A DNA stretch of 64,000 bases, from assembly GCF_022138605.1 (NCBI RefSeq), contig NZ_JACBFS010000001.1:868001-932000 (forward strand), given 5' to 3'. Of the stretch, positions 35,106 through 44,064 are shown in pieces; position 1 is the first letter of the stretch, and each line of letters begins with the position of its first letter. The position numbers and the translations under genes are program-made. The notes below the pieces were generated by a model, which was not told the DNA's origin, ran no database searches, and saw nothing but the letters and a program-made list of their open reading frames with translations. The stretch is from Xanthobacter sp. NM-25. Its GTDB lineage: Bacteria > Pseudomonadota > Alphaproteobacteria > Rhizobiales > Xanthobacteraceae.

Positions 35106-35486
35106 TCAGGCGTCGTTGGCGGTCATCCAGCCCATGGGCGCGCCGGTGGCGTCGGCGACGATGGCGATGCGGCCGATGCCGGGCACCTCGAACGCCGACC
35201 GCAGCACCTGGCCGCCATTGGCCTCCAGCAGCTTCAGCCGGGCGTCGATGTCGTCCACATTGATGTAGGGGAACCAATGGGGCGGCACCTCCGGCGGCAG
35301 GATGTCGGTCTTATCCATCATCCCGGCCACCGGCTCGCCGCCCAGATGCGCCACGTAATACGCGTGGCCGTCGCCGGAAGGCATGGCGTCGAAGGTCCAG
35401 CCCAGCGTCGCGCCGTAAAACGCCCTGGCCTTTTCCACGTCGTCGGTCAGAAGCTCGTTCCAGTAGAATTTGCCGTGCTGGGCCAT
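35106..35486 (-). CDS. VOC family (glyoxalase/dioxygenase-fold) protein
   Basis: A 126-residue single-domain member of the vicinal-oxygen-chelate superfamily (KFYWNELLTDDVEKARAFYG; HWFPYINVDDIDARLKLLEA). Such proteins usually dimerise; functions range from glyoxalase to antibiotic binding and cannot be assigned here. It is convergent with pncA and followed on its upstream side by the divergent alkB. Confidence 0.85.
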   Translation of the reverse strand: MAQHGKFYWNELLTDDVEKARAFYGATLGWTFDAMPSGDGHAYYVAHLGGEPVAGMMDKTDILPPEVPPHWFPYINVDDIDARLKLLEANGGQVLRSAFEVPGIGRIAIVADATGAPMGWMTANDA

Positions 35487-35620
35487 GGGCCTGCTTCCTT
35501 CCGGGCGGTGACGGGGCGCACCGCCTCATTGCATGTTGGGGCATGTGCCTGCCCACAGGCTTGGACTAAGTTCGACGTGACCGCAAGGCCGTCCCGGCCC
35601 GGTCCCACCGGAGGCTGCCC

Positions 35621-36241
35621 GTGACCTCGTCTCTCGCGCTCGCCCCCGGGGCACGATGGTATCCTGAAGCCTTCGATCCGCAGGCGCAGGCCGCGCTCCT
35701 GGCCGAGGTGCGCGCCGTGCTGGCGCAGGCACCCCTGTTCACCCCCACCATGCCGCGTTCCGGCAAGCCGTTCACCGTGCGCATGAGTGATTGCGGGCCA
35801 CTCGGCTGGGTCTCCGATGCCGCCGGTTACCGTTACCAGGCCTTCCACCCGGACACGCGCGCGCCCTGGCCGCCCCTGCCGCCCCGGATCGCCGATGCCT
35901 GGAGCCGGTTCGGCCGCGCCGACGTGCCGGCGGAGGCCTGCCTGATCAATTATTACGGCCCCGACGCCCGCATGAGCCTGCACCAGGACCGGGATGAAGC
36001 GGACCTGACGGCGCCGGTGGTCTCCATCTCGCTGGGGGATACGGCGGTGTTCCGCCTCGGCACCGAGGTCCGCTCCGGCCCCACCCGCTCCATCCGCCTC
36101 GGCTCCGGCGACGTGTTCGTGCTCTCGGGGGCGAGCCGGCTCGCCTTCCACGGGGTCGATCGCATCATTCCCGGTTCATCGCGCCTGTTGGCGGAAGGCG
36201 GGCGGTTCAACCTGACCTTGCGGCGGGTCACCGCTGCGTGA
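35621..36241 (+). CDS. alkB: DNA oxidative demethylase AlkB
   Basis: The 206-residue Fe(II)/2-oxoglutarate dioxygenase removes 1-methyladenine and 3-methylcytosine. The iron ligands appear in LHQDRDE (HxD) and AFHGVDR; the 2-oxoglutarate arginine and the nucleotide-binding arginine are in RFNLTLRR. The region MPRSGKPFTVRMSDCGPLGW matches the substrate-recognition lid. GTG 35621 follows GGAGG. No ada or lexA-type box was found upstream. Confidence 0.96.
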   Translation: MTSSLALAPGARWYPEAFDPQAQAALLAEVRAVLAQAPLFTPTMPRSGKPFTVRMSDCGPLGWVSDAAGYRYQAFHPDTRAPWPPLPPRIADAWSRFGRADVPAEACLINYYGPDARMSLHQDRDEADLTAPVVSISLGDTAVFRLGTEVRSGPTRSIRLGSGDVFVLSGASRLAFHGVDRIIPGSSRLLAEGGRFNLTLRRVTAA

Positions 36242-36371
36242 AGCCGGTGACGCCGGCGCGGCATTCGTGCCACGGTGCGGGCCGGATCCATTCGGGCGAT
36301 TCGTCCGGCACCCCCCGGCCCGGCGGGTTTGCCAAGCGGCCGGGCGCGCTGGAGGCTGAGGAGCGACGTTC

Positions 36372-37478
36372 ATGATCCACGCAATTGCGCGCCTTCGGGT
36401 GAACGCCCGCTCCACCCTCGCCCCCCTTGCCGTGGCCGCCGTGACGCTGGCCCCCCTGGCCGCCCCGCAGGCCCAGGCTCAGACGGCCCAAGCCGAACCG
36501 GCCCAGACTGCGCCGGCCCAGACTGCGCCAGCCTCCGCGCCGGCCCCGTCCACCCAATCCGCCCCTGCCCAATCCGCCCCGGCGCCGCAGGCCCAGCAGG
36601 CCGCGCCGAGCCGCGAGGTGGTGTTTCCACCGGGCGCGGTGATCGGCCTTGTGCCACCCCCGGGCATGGTGCCGAGCGACAAGTTCGCCGGCTTCGAGGA
36701 CCGGGGCCGCAATGCCTCCATCCTGATGGTGGACATGCCGCCGGAGGCCTATGGCCAGCTGGTGGAGGGCTTCACCGATGCCGCCCTCGCCTCCAAGGGC
36801 ATCACCGTGGAGTCCCGCGCGCCCTTCCCCATTCCCGGCGCCAAGGCGGAGCTGGTGACCGGCACCCAGACCGCCGGGCCGTTCCGGGTGCGCAAGTGGA
36901 TCCTCCTGGCCGGCACCGACATGACCACTGCGCTCATCACCGCCCAGGTTTCGGAGAGCGACGCCGCCGCGTTTCCCGATGCCGACATGAAGGCGGCGCT
37001 GGCCACCCTCGCCTTCCGCTCCGTGCAGGACCAGGTGGCGGCGCTGCCCTTCACCGTCACCGAACTGTCCGATTTCCACGTGGTGCGCACCTTCGGCGGC
37101 AACACCGTGATCCTCACCCGGGGCCCCAAGAACAGCATTGAGGGGCCGGAGCAGCCCTATATGGTGGTGACGGTGGCCAACGGCTCCCCCCGCGAGGACG
37201 AGCGGCGGCAGTTCGCCCTGCGCGCCCTCAGCACCCTCAACGGCCTGCGCGACATGAAGGTGGAGCGCGCCGAGCCCCTGCGCATCAACCAGACGCCGGG
37301 CTTCGAGGTGATGGCCCAGGCGGTGGACGCCAAGACCGGCGAGCCGGTGAAAATCGTGCAATGGCTGCGCTTCGGCCCCACCGGCCACATGCGCATGGTG
37401 GCGGTTTCCAAGCTCGATGCCTTCCCCGATGTCTACGCCCGCCTGCGCGCCATTCGCGACGGCATCGACGCCCGCTGA
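36372..37478 (+). CDS. Exported hypothetical protein with Ala/Pro/Gln-rich linker
   Basis: A signal peptide (about 35 residues, cut near APQAQA) is followed by about 45 residues of near-repetitive Ala-Pro-Gln-Thr sequence and then a well-ordered domain of about 290 residues (VFPPGAVIGLVPPPGMVPS; GFEDRGRNASILMVDMP; WLRFGPTGHMRMVAVSK). GAGGAG precedes ATG 36372. I do not recognise the domain beyond a weak resemblance to secreted proteins of unknown function in Rhizobiales. It is probably periplasmic, tethered by the flexible linker. It is convergent with hypF. Confidence 0.75.
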   Translation: MIHAIARLRVNARSTLAPLAVAAVTLAPLAAPQAQAQTAQAEPAQTAPAQTAPASAPAPSTQSAPAQSAPAPQAQQAAPSREVVFPPGAVIGLVPPPGMVPSDKFAGFEDRGRNASILMVDMPPEAYGQLVEGFTDAALASKGITVESRAPFPIPGAKAELVTGTQTAGPFRVRKWILLAGTDMTTALITAQVSESDAAAFPDADMKAALATLAFRSVQDQVAALPFTVTELSDFHVVRTFGGNTVILTRGPKNSIEGPEQPYMVVTVANGSPREDERRQFALRALSTLNGLRDMKVERAEPLRINQTPGFEVMAQAVDAKTGEPVKIVQWLRFGPTGHMRMVAVSKLDAFPDVYARLRAIRDGIDAR

Positions 37479-37514
37479 GGCGCCGACCGTGGCACCCATC
37501 GTGGCGCCGGGCGC

Positions 37515-40079
37515 TCAAATGTGGCGGGCCGCCGCCACCACCGCCTGGCCCAGGGCGAGGCCGCCGTCATTGGCCGGCACGTTCGCGGGCACCAGCGGCC
37601 GCAGGCCGGCATCGGCCAGCCGGGCGACCACCACCTCCAGAAGCATCCGGTTCTGAAACACCCCGCCGGCCAGGGCCACGGCGCCGATGCCTTCGCTCCG
37701 GGCGATGAGGATCGCCGTCTCGGCGAAGGCGGCCGCGAGCCCGGCATGGAAGGCCCCGGCCATGGCGGAGAGCGGCCGGCCGGCCGCCTGGTCGGCCCGG
37801 AGCGCGCGCCACAGGGGGGCCGGGTCGAGCGCCCAGAGCCCGTCCCGTTCGGTCACGGCGAGCGGATAGGGCGCGGCGCTGGCTGCCACCGCTTCCAGCG
37901 CCATGGCCGCTTCGCCCTCATGGCTCAGCCGGTCGGGCGCCAGACCCAGCAGCGCCGCCACCGCATCGAACAGCCGCCCGGCGGAGCTGGCGTGGGGGGC
38001 ATTGAGGCCCTTGTCCGCCATGGCCCGCAGGGTCGCCAGCGGCTTGCCCGCGAACAGCGCCGCCAGCTGCGGGTCACCATCCACCGCCGTGCGGCCCAGC
38101 GCCTGGTCGAGATGGGCCAGCAGCACCCGCCAGGGCTCCCGGCTCGCCTGATCGCCACCCATCAGCGCAATGGGCGCCAGCCGCGCCGTCCGGCGGGCGG
38201 ACCGGTAATCACCCATGAAGATCTCCGCGCCCCAGAGGGTGCCGTCCTCCCCCAGGCCTAAGCCATCCAGCAGGATCGCCACCACCGGCCCGTCGGCCCG
38301 TCGCCAGCCGGCCTCCGCCATGGCCGCGGCCATATGGGCGTGATGGTGCTGCACCACCTCCAGTGGTACCCCCCGCTGCGCCGCCCAGGCGGTGCCGAAG
38401 CGGGTGGCGTGGTAGCCGGGGTGGGCATCCACCGCCACCCGGGCGGGAACATGGGCGAACATGGCGGCATAATCGGCGAGCGCTGCCTCGAAAGCATCGA
38501 TCGTGCCGGGCTCGTCCAGATCGCCCAGATGGTGGGACAGCAGCGCCTTGGCGCCATGGGTGAGGCAGATGGCGCTTTTCAGCTCGGCGCCCAGCGCCAG
38601 CACCGGCGGCGCTCCGGCGAAATCCTCCGGCAGGGTGAGCGGCAGGGGCGCGAGGCCCCGGCCCCGCCGCATCACCCGCGGCGCACCGGCGGCGAGGCGC
38701 ACCACGCTATCGTCGAGGCGGCGGGCGATGGGCCGGTCATGCATGAGAAACCCATCGACGATGTGGGCGAGCGCCGCGCGCGCCTCCTCATTGGCGATCA
38801 CCTGCGGCACGCCGGAGCTGTTGCCCGAGGTCATCACCAGGGGCCGCCCCACCGCCTCCATCAGCAGATGGTGCAGCGGCGTATAGGGCAGCATGACGCC
38901 CACCTGCCGCTGGCCGGGGGCGATCTCCGGCGCCAGCCCGTGGCCTTCCTTGAGGGGCAGCAGCACGATGGGTGCCGACGGCGCCTCCAGCGCCGCCGCC
39001 TCTGCCGGGCCGATCTCGCACAGCCGCTCAGCCTGCGCCCGATCGGCCATCACCGCCAACGGCTTGCTGGGTCGCCGCTTGCGCTGCCGCAAAGTGGCGA
39101 CGGCGGCGGCATCGGTGGCATCGCAGGCGATGTGAAACCCGCCGATCCCCTTCACCGCCACGATCCGCCCCGCCCGCAACAGCGCGGCGGCCGCACCGAT
39201 GGCATCCGCCATCCCGACGCGAACGCCTTCTCCCGCCGGCAGCGCCACAGCGCTTTCGGAGTGCTCGCCCTCATCTCCGGCGAGCCCCCTCCCCGGCCCT
39301 CCCCCGCAAGCGGGAGAGGGAGAAGCGCCACCCGGGGAGGCCGGAGCGGACACCACCGCCCCACTGCCCCGCCCGGAGCCAGCACCCGCGCCGCCGCAAA
39401 AGCCCTCTCCCGCTTGCGGGGGAGGGTTGGGAGGGGGAACACCGCCATCGACGATCGCCCCCGCGCCACCACGATCATCCACCCGCTCCAGCCACACCCG
39501 AGGACCGCAGGTGGGGCAGGCGATGGGCTGGGCGTGGAAGCGGCGATCGGCGGGGTCGGCATATTCGGCGGCGCAGGCGGGGCACAAGGGAAAGCCGGCC
39601 ATGGTGGTGGCGGGCCGGTCGTAGGGCAGCCCGGTGACAATGGAGAAGCGCGGCCCGCAATCGGTGCAATTGGTGAAGGCGTAGCGGAACCGTCGCGCCC
39701 GGGGATCGGCGATCTCCGCGCGGCAGGCGGGACAGGTGGCCACATCGGGCACCACCCCGACGGAAACCGCGCCGGCGCCGCTCTCGGCGATGCAAAAGCC
39801 GGCCTCGCCCTGCCACAGGGACAGTTCCTGCGCCGTCAGCGACCGCCGGGAAAACGCCTCGATCCGCGCCAATGGCGGCGCCTCGTCCCGCACCCCCTGC
39901 ACGAAGGCATCGAGGGCCGCCGCTGGCCCCACCGCGACGACCACCACCGCATCGCCGGCATTGCGCACCGTGCCGCGCAGGCCCAGGCGCAGGGCGAGGC
40001 GATAGACGAAGGGGCGAAAGCCCACCCCCTGGACGATGCCGCCGAGGCGGATCTCGGCGCCGGCCTCCGCGCCCGCCAT
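37515..40079 (-). CDS. hypF: Carbamoyltransferase HypF with a repeat-derived insert
   Basis: HypF makes the CN ligands of [NiFe] hydrogenase from carbamoyl phosphate, passing the carbamoyl group to HypE. It has an acylphosphatase domain (RLGGIVQGVGFRPFVYRLAL, first 95 residues), two CxxC zinc-finger pairs (CPACRAEI, CTDCGPRF, CPACAAEY, CPTCGPR), a YrdC-like domain (KGIGGFHIACDATDAAAV) and a Kae1-like domain (VQHHHAHMAAAMAEAG). ATG 40079 overlaps the hupV stop. The 854 residues exceed the usual 750-780; much of the surplus is residues 215-265, Gly/Pro/Ser-rich sequence encoded by an inverted pair of palindromic repeats between the zinc fingers and the YrdC domain. The flanking motifs are intact, so activity is likely kept. 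Confidence 0.95.
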   Translation of the reverse strand: MAGAEAGAEIRLGGIVQGVGFRPFVYRLALRLGLRGTVRNAGDAVVVVAVGPAAALDAFVQGVRDEAPPLARIEAFSRRSLTAQELSLWQGEAGFCIAESGAGAVSVGVVPDVATCPACRAEIADPRARRFRYAFTNCTDCGPRFSIVTGLPYDRPATTMAGFPLCPACAAEYADPADRRFHAQPIACPTCGPRVWLERVDDRGGAGAIVDGGVPPPNPPPQAGEGFCGGAGAGSGRGSGAVVSAPASPGGASPSPACGGGPGRGLAGDEGEHSESAVALPAGEGVRVGMADAIGAAAALLRAGRIVAVKGIGGFHIACDATDAAAVATLRQRKRRPSKPLAVMADRAQAERLCEIGPAEAAALEAPSAPIVLLPLKEGHGLAPEIAPGQRQVGVMLPYTPLHHLLMEAVGRPLVMTSGNSSGVPQVIANEEARAALAHIVDGFLMHDRPIARRLDDSVVRLAAGAPRVMRRGRGLAPLPLTLPEDFAGAPPVLALGAELKSAICLTHGAKALLSHHLGDLDEPGTIDAFEAALADYAAMFAHVPARVAVDAHPGYHATRFGTAWAAQRGVPLEVVQHHHAHMAAAMAEAGWRRADGPVVAILLDGLGLGEDGTLWGAEIFMGDYRSARRTARLAPIALMGGDQASREPWRVLLAHLDQALGRTAVDGDPQLAALFAGKPLATLRAMADKGLNAPHASSAGRLFDAVAALLGLAPDRLSHEGEAAMALEAVAASAAPYPLAVTERDGLWALDPAPLWRALRADQAAGRPLSAMAGAFHAGLAAAFAETAILIARSEGIGAVALAGGVFQNRMLLEVVVARLADAGLRPLVPANVPANDGGLALGQAVVAAARHI
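39285..39437. repeat. Palindromic repeat pair inserted in hypF
   Basis: A 24-base arm at 39297-39320 is repeated exactly, inverted, at 39403-39426, and similarity extends outward as C-rich or G-rich flanks to 39285 and 39437. Each arm is itself a hairpin (CCCTCxCCCGC, two-base loop, GCGGGxGAGGG). The 153-base unit is a multiple of three with no stop in the hypF frame. A related palindrome lies at 5702-5723. Confidence 0.85.
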
Positions 40080-41527
40080 CAATGCACCGTGCAGACCATG
40101 CAGGGATCGAACGAGCGCACGATATGCTGCACGCTCAGCGGCGTCGTTTCCCCCGGCCGCACCGGGGCGCCCACCAGCGCCGCTTCCAGCGGCCCAGCCA
40201 CCCCGGCGCCGTCGCGGGGCGAGAAATTCCAGGTGGTCGGGGCGATGATCTGGTAGCGGGCGATGCGCCCCTTTTCCACCTGAACCCAATGGCCGAGCGC
40301 CCCGCGGGCGGCTTCCGTCAGGCCAAAGGCGCGGCCGGTGGCGGGCAGGCGCCCCTGGGCGCACCAGGGAGCCGTGGGGGAGAGGTCGCGCACCCACTGG
40401 CTCATGGCGGTCAGGGTCAGCGCCAGTTCCAGGAGGCGGCCCACCACCCGGGCCCGCACGCTCGCCCCCTCCCGCGCCACCAGGTCGCGGGCCAGCGGGT
40501 GGCCCGCCACCACCTGGCGGGCCAGGGCCCCGGTCTCGAACGGCTGGCCGGCAAGGCGCGGCGCCTTGCACCAGGTGTAGCCGGTCTCGTCATCCGCATC
40601 GGGAAAGGTGGAGCCCTCGAACGGAGGATGGGGCGCCTCCCGCCCCTCCATACGGGCGAAGGTGTGATCCTCGGCGATGGCGGCCACATCCACCGCGCCG
40701 GCCTGCCCACCGGCAAAGGTGCCCGCCCCGTAAAGGCGCCCCTCCGCCTGCGGATAGGCGCCATAGGACAGGAAGCGGTCATAGGCCCGGCCCAGGCGAT
40801 CGAGCCCGAGGTCCTCGGCGATCTCCAGGAACAAAGCGAGGTCGCCGCGCCGCCCGCGCACGAACGCCTCGAGCTCGGCAACGCTGGTGAGCGCCGCCAC
40901 CTCGTCGAGCGCGCCGCCAAACAGATGCTCCTCCAGCGCCGCACGCACGGCGGCCAGCGTCGCCACAAGGCGCATCTGGTCGCGGGCATCGGCGCTGCGG
41001 CTCACCCCGCCCGGCTGCAGTGCCAGGGTATGGGGCCAGCGGCCGGCCAGAAGGCCCATCACATGCAGCAGGGTGGCGCGGGTGGCGAGGGCGCGGGTGA
41101 CGCTCTCCCCCTTGGCCGCCTTGAACCGCCGTTCCGCCATGCCGAACCAGGGCCGGTCCGCATAAGCGGCGCGGGCGAAATCCGGCATGAAGAAAACGTG
41201 GAAATGGGTGAGGTGGTCGGCGAGATTCTCAGTGGCCACCAGGAGGTTGGTGGCGATGCGCCCGTTCGGCGTCGGCGCCACCCCTTCGAGCGCCGCCAGG
41301 GCCAGCGCCGCCGCGTGGGATTGGGAGACCGAGCAGATGCCACAGATGCGCGGGGCGATCACCAGGGCGTCGCGCGGGTCGCGCCCCTCCAGGATGCGCT
41401 CGAAGCCACGGAACAGGGGCGAGGAGACATAGGCCGCCCGCACCGCCCCGTCGGCGATGTCGAGGCGCACCTCAAGGTCCCCCTCCACCCGGTTGAAGGG
41501 ACCGACGATCAGGCGGGTCTCGCTCAT
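40079..41527 (-). CDS. hupV: Regulatory [NiFe] hydrogenase, large subunit
   Basis: The 482-residue subunit carries the active-site cysteines in RICGICSVSQSHAAA (C62, C65) and in the C-terminal DPCMVCTVH (C476, C479). It ends right at the final histidine, as is known for H2-sensing hydrogenases (HupV/HoxC), which lack the C-terminal peptide that a maturation protease removes from catalytic enzymes. With HupU it detects H2 in the cytoplasm and signals to HupT. It overlaps hupU (ATGA) and hypF (one base). Confidence 0.96.
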   Translation of the reverse strand: MSETRLIVGPFNRVEGDLEVRLDIADGAVRAAYVSSPLFRGFERILEGRDPRDALVIAPRICGICSVSQSHAAALALAALEGVAPTPNGRIATNLLVATENLADHLTHFHVFFMPDFARAAYADRPWFGMAERRFKAAKGESVTRALATRATLLHVMGLLAGRWPHTLALQPGGVSRSADARDQMRLVATLAAVRAALEEHLFGGALDEVAALTSVAELEAFVRGRRGDLALFLEIAEDLGLDRLGRAYDRFLSYGAYPQAEGRLYGAGTFAGGQAGAVDVAAIAEDHTFARMEGREAPHPPFEGSTFPDADDETGYTWCKAPRLAGQPFETGALARQVVAGHPLARDLVAREGASVRARVVGRLLELALTLTAMSQWVRDLSPTAPWCAQGRLPATGRAFGLTEAARGALGHWVQVEKGRIARYQIIAPTTWNFSPRDGAGVAGPLEAALVGAPVRPGETTPLSVQHIVRSFDPCMVCTVH

Positions 41528-42543
41528 CTTTTCCGAATATCCCGCACCTGGGGCGGCGTCAGCACGTGGTCGGCGGTGGCATTGCGGCGCAGCCGCTCCG
41601 GGGTGGCCGCCTTGGCGAGGGACGACAGCGCGATGAACCACGCCTTGGGCATGTCGGTGGGCAGGCCCACGGGAATGCCGCCGATCTTCGGCGTTTCCAG
41701 GAAGGCGTGGCCCGGCTCCTCGAACTCCGGCGCGGTGCAGTTGATGCAGGCATAGCCGCCGCGGGTGCACGAGCCCTCGCCATTCCACAGGCGGGTGTTG
41801 CAATCCGCATGGGCCTGGGTGCCCAGGCACCCCAGATGCTCCATCATGCAGCCGAGATCGCTCATCTTCTCGGCGCTGGCCTTGTATTCATAATATTCGT
41901 TGCGCGGGCAGCCGTGGTGCACCAGGTGGTCGGCGTAAAAGCGCGGCCGGCCATAGAGGTCGAGATCATCCGGCCCCATCAGGCCCGCCGCCAGCAGCAT
42001 CAGGGTTTCCGTCACCCAATTGGGATGGGTGGGGCAGCCGGCGACATTGACCACCGGCAGGCCACCGGCGGCGCGGAAATCGGCGCCCAGCGCCCCGCCC
42101 TTCTGCCGCCCGTCATATTGCAGGCCGCAGGCATCGGCGGGATTGACCCCGGCGGCGGTGACGCCGCCATAGGCCGCGCAGGTGCCCACCGCCACCACAT
42201 GCCGCGCCCTGGCCGCCAGCCGTCGCACCCAGTCCAGGGTCGCAATGCCGGTGCCGGCGAGAATGTGGAAGCGCCCGGTGCCGTTGGGCCCGCGCAGCAG
42301 CGCCCCCTCCATGCACAGGGCATCGAGCACGATCTCGCCCGCCAGCACCGCCTCGAACAGCGCCACCGCCTCCGCCCCGGTCTCCTCCGACAAGGTGGGA
42401 TGCCACAGCATGTGGATGCCGGCGCTGCCGAGGGTGGTGGCGAGATCCGGCGCCTCGGCGCACAGCAGCGACATGGTGCAGCCGCCGCAGCCGCCCGATT
42501 GCAGCCAGAGCACGTTGAAGGCGGGAGAAGCGGCGCGGCTCAT
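41524..42543 (-). CDS. hupU: Regulatory [NiFe] hydrogenase, small subunit
   Basis: The 339-residue electron-transfer subunit holds Fe-S clusters: the proximal ligand set begins with QSGGCGGCTMSLL (C19, C22) and VGTCAAYGG, NVAGCPTHP follow, and the distal clusters use HHGCPRNEYYEYK, CMMEHLGCLG, CNTRLWNGEGSCTRGGYACINC (given in part). There is no Tat signal peptide, as expected for the soluble H2 sensor rather than the membrane-bound uptake enzyme. The start and stop overlap hupT and hupV by ATGA. Confidence 0.96.
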   Translation of the reverse strand: MSRAASPAFNVLWLQSGGCGGCTMSLLCAEAPDLATTLGSAGIHMLWHPTLSEETGAEAVALFEAVLAGEIVLDALCMEGALLRGPNGTGRFHILAGTGIATLDWVRRLAARARHVVAVGTCAAYGGVTAAGVNPADACGLQYDGRQKGGALGADFRAAGGLPVVNVAGCPTHPNWVTETLMLLAAGLMGPDDLDLYGRPRFYADHLVHHGCPRNEYYEYKASAEKMSDLGCMMEHLGCLGTQAHADCNTRLWNGEGSCTRGGYACINCTAPEFEEPGHAFLETPKIGGIPVGLPTDMPKAWFIALSSLAKAATPERLRRNATADHVLTPPQVRDIRKR

Positions 42544-43925
42544 GGGCGTCCTCCAGCGGCGGGCAGGGCGAGGGTGGCGACGGCGCCGCCGCCGGCGGCA
42601 TTTTCCACCGTCAGCCGGCCTTCATGCTCGGCAACGATGCGATAGCAGATGGAGAGGCCGAGCCCGGTGCCCTTGCCCACCGGCTTGGTGGTGAAGAAGG
42701 GGTCGAACACCCGGTCCACCACCTCCGTCGGAATGCCCGTGCCGCTGTCGCGCACCTCCAGCACCAGCCTATCGGCGGTGCGCGAGCCGGAAATGTCGAG
42801 CCGTGGCGCGCTCTGGCCCTCCATGGCGTCCACCGCGTTCTGCACCAGATTCATCACCACCTGATGGATGTGGCCGGGATGGCCGATGGTCTCGAAATCG
42901 TCGGGCAGCGCCACCTGAACCTCAAGGTCCGGCATCTGGGATTTTGCCACCCAGTCCACCGCCGAGCGCACCACAGCGGCGAGGTCGAACGGCTCGCGGG
43001 CGCCGCGCTGGTCGGAGGAGAAGCGCCGCAGGTCGGCAACGATGTCGCGCACCCGCTCCGCCCCTTCCAGCATGCCGGCCAGCGCCGAGGGAATGTCCGC
43101 CAGCGCCCGGTCCACCCGCAATTCCGCCCGCGCGGCGGTGGCCGCCGCCCCCTCCGCCGGGACCGCATCGAGATAGCGCATGAGGCGATCCACATAGCGC
43201 TTCAAGGCGTGGGCGTTGCCATAGACGAAGGAGATGGGGTTGTTGAGCTCATGGGCCACCCCGGCCACCAGCCGGCCGAGGGAGGCCATCTTTTCCGCAT
43301 GCACCAATGGCTGCTGGGTGCGCTTCAGATGCTCATGGGCGCTGGCGAGGTCCGAATAGGCCTGCTTCAGTTCGCCGATGGGGCGGCCCACCAGCACGAT
43401 GCCCACCGCCCGCCCGCGCGGATCGAACCGCAGCGCGCCGTTCACCGCCACCGGCAGGGGGCCTTCCGGGGTGGCGAGGCTGAATTCCCGATCGGCGATG
43501 CGGGCGCGGCTCGCCATGGTGTCGAGCACGTCGGCGGCGCTGGTGGGGGAGGCGCCATGGATGAGCTCCGCCAGCGGCCGGCCCACCAGGGCCTCGGCCC
43601 GCTGGCCGAAGGCGCGCTCGGCGGCCAGGTTTACCTGCTCCACCCGGCCGGAGAGGTCGCAGGCCACCAGCACATCGGTCATGGCGCCGAGCAGGCCGGC
43701 GATGAAGCCCTGGGCCTCTTCCAGCGCGGCGTTCTTGGCCTCCAGCTCCACCTGCTGGCTCACCAGCTCCGCATAGGCCTCGTCCATCTTCTGGATCACC
43801 GCGATCCAGGCCTGGTCGGTCTCCGCGCTTCCCATTTCAGAGGGCGCGAGATCAGGCGCAGCAAGACCACCCCGCGCGGTGCCGGCGCGCGGGGGCGTCA
43901 GATGAATGTCCTCCCCCATGGGCAT
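42540..43925 (-). CDS. hupT: H2-responsive histidine kinase HupT/HoxJ
   Basis: This soluble kinase of about 461 residues has an N-terminal coiled coil (residues 40-75), a PAS domain (75-185) that in HoxJ and HupT contacts the sensor hydrogenase, then HisKA (LVAGVAHELNNPISFVYGN, His 225) and HATPase_c (NLVQNAVDAMEGQ, RDSGTGIP, GKGTGLGLSICYRIV). It phosphorylates an NtrC-type regulator (HupR/HoxA), not in this window. ATG 43925 has AGGA at suitable distance; ATG 43919 is an alternative. It is first in the coupled series hupT-hupU-hupV-hypF. Confidence 0.94.
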   Translation of the reverse strand: MPMGEDIHLTPPRAGTARGGLAAPDLAPSEMGSAETDQAWIAVIQKMDEAYAELVSQQVELEAKNAALEEAQGFIAGLLGAMTDVLVACDLSGRVEQVNLAAERAFGQRAEALVGRPLAELIHGASPTSAADVLDTMASRARIADREFSLATPEGPLPVAVNGALRFDPRGRAVGIVLVGRPIGELKQAYSDLASAHEHLKRTQQPLVHAEKMASLGRLVAGVAHELNNPISFVYGNAHALKRYVDRLMRYLDAVPAEGAAATAARAELRVDRALADIPSALAGMLEGAERVRDIVADLRRFSSDQRGAREPFDLAAVVRSAVDWVAKSQMPDLEVQVALPDDFETIGHPGHIHQVVMNLVQNAVDAMEGQSAPRLDISGSRTADRLVLEVRDSGTGIPTEVVDRVFDPFFTTKPVGKGTGLGLSICYRIVAEHEGRLTVENAAGGGAVATLALPAAGGRP

Positions 43926-44064
43926 GGCATGATCCTGCCGCTCAATCCCGGCGCCGTCTTTGGCCCGGCGCAAAGAGAGGCATGCTAATCCCGCCCCTCC
44001 CCCAGGCGCAACGGCGCCGCCGGAAGCCGTTCCGTCGGCGCCCGCGCGGCGCTATGGTCCGCCC

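Noticed and set aside
40080..40571. HypF frame open for another 164 codons upstream of ATG 40079
   Set aside because: The extension lies wholly within hupV in another frame, is Gly/Pro/Arg-rich and lacks homology; the ATG at 40079 gives the standard acylphosphatase start.
43926..44064. Sigma-54 or FixK/Fnr site before hupT
   Set aside because: No TGGCAC-N5-TTGC or TTGAT-N4-ATCAA match was found.
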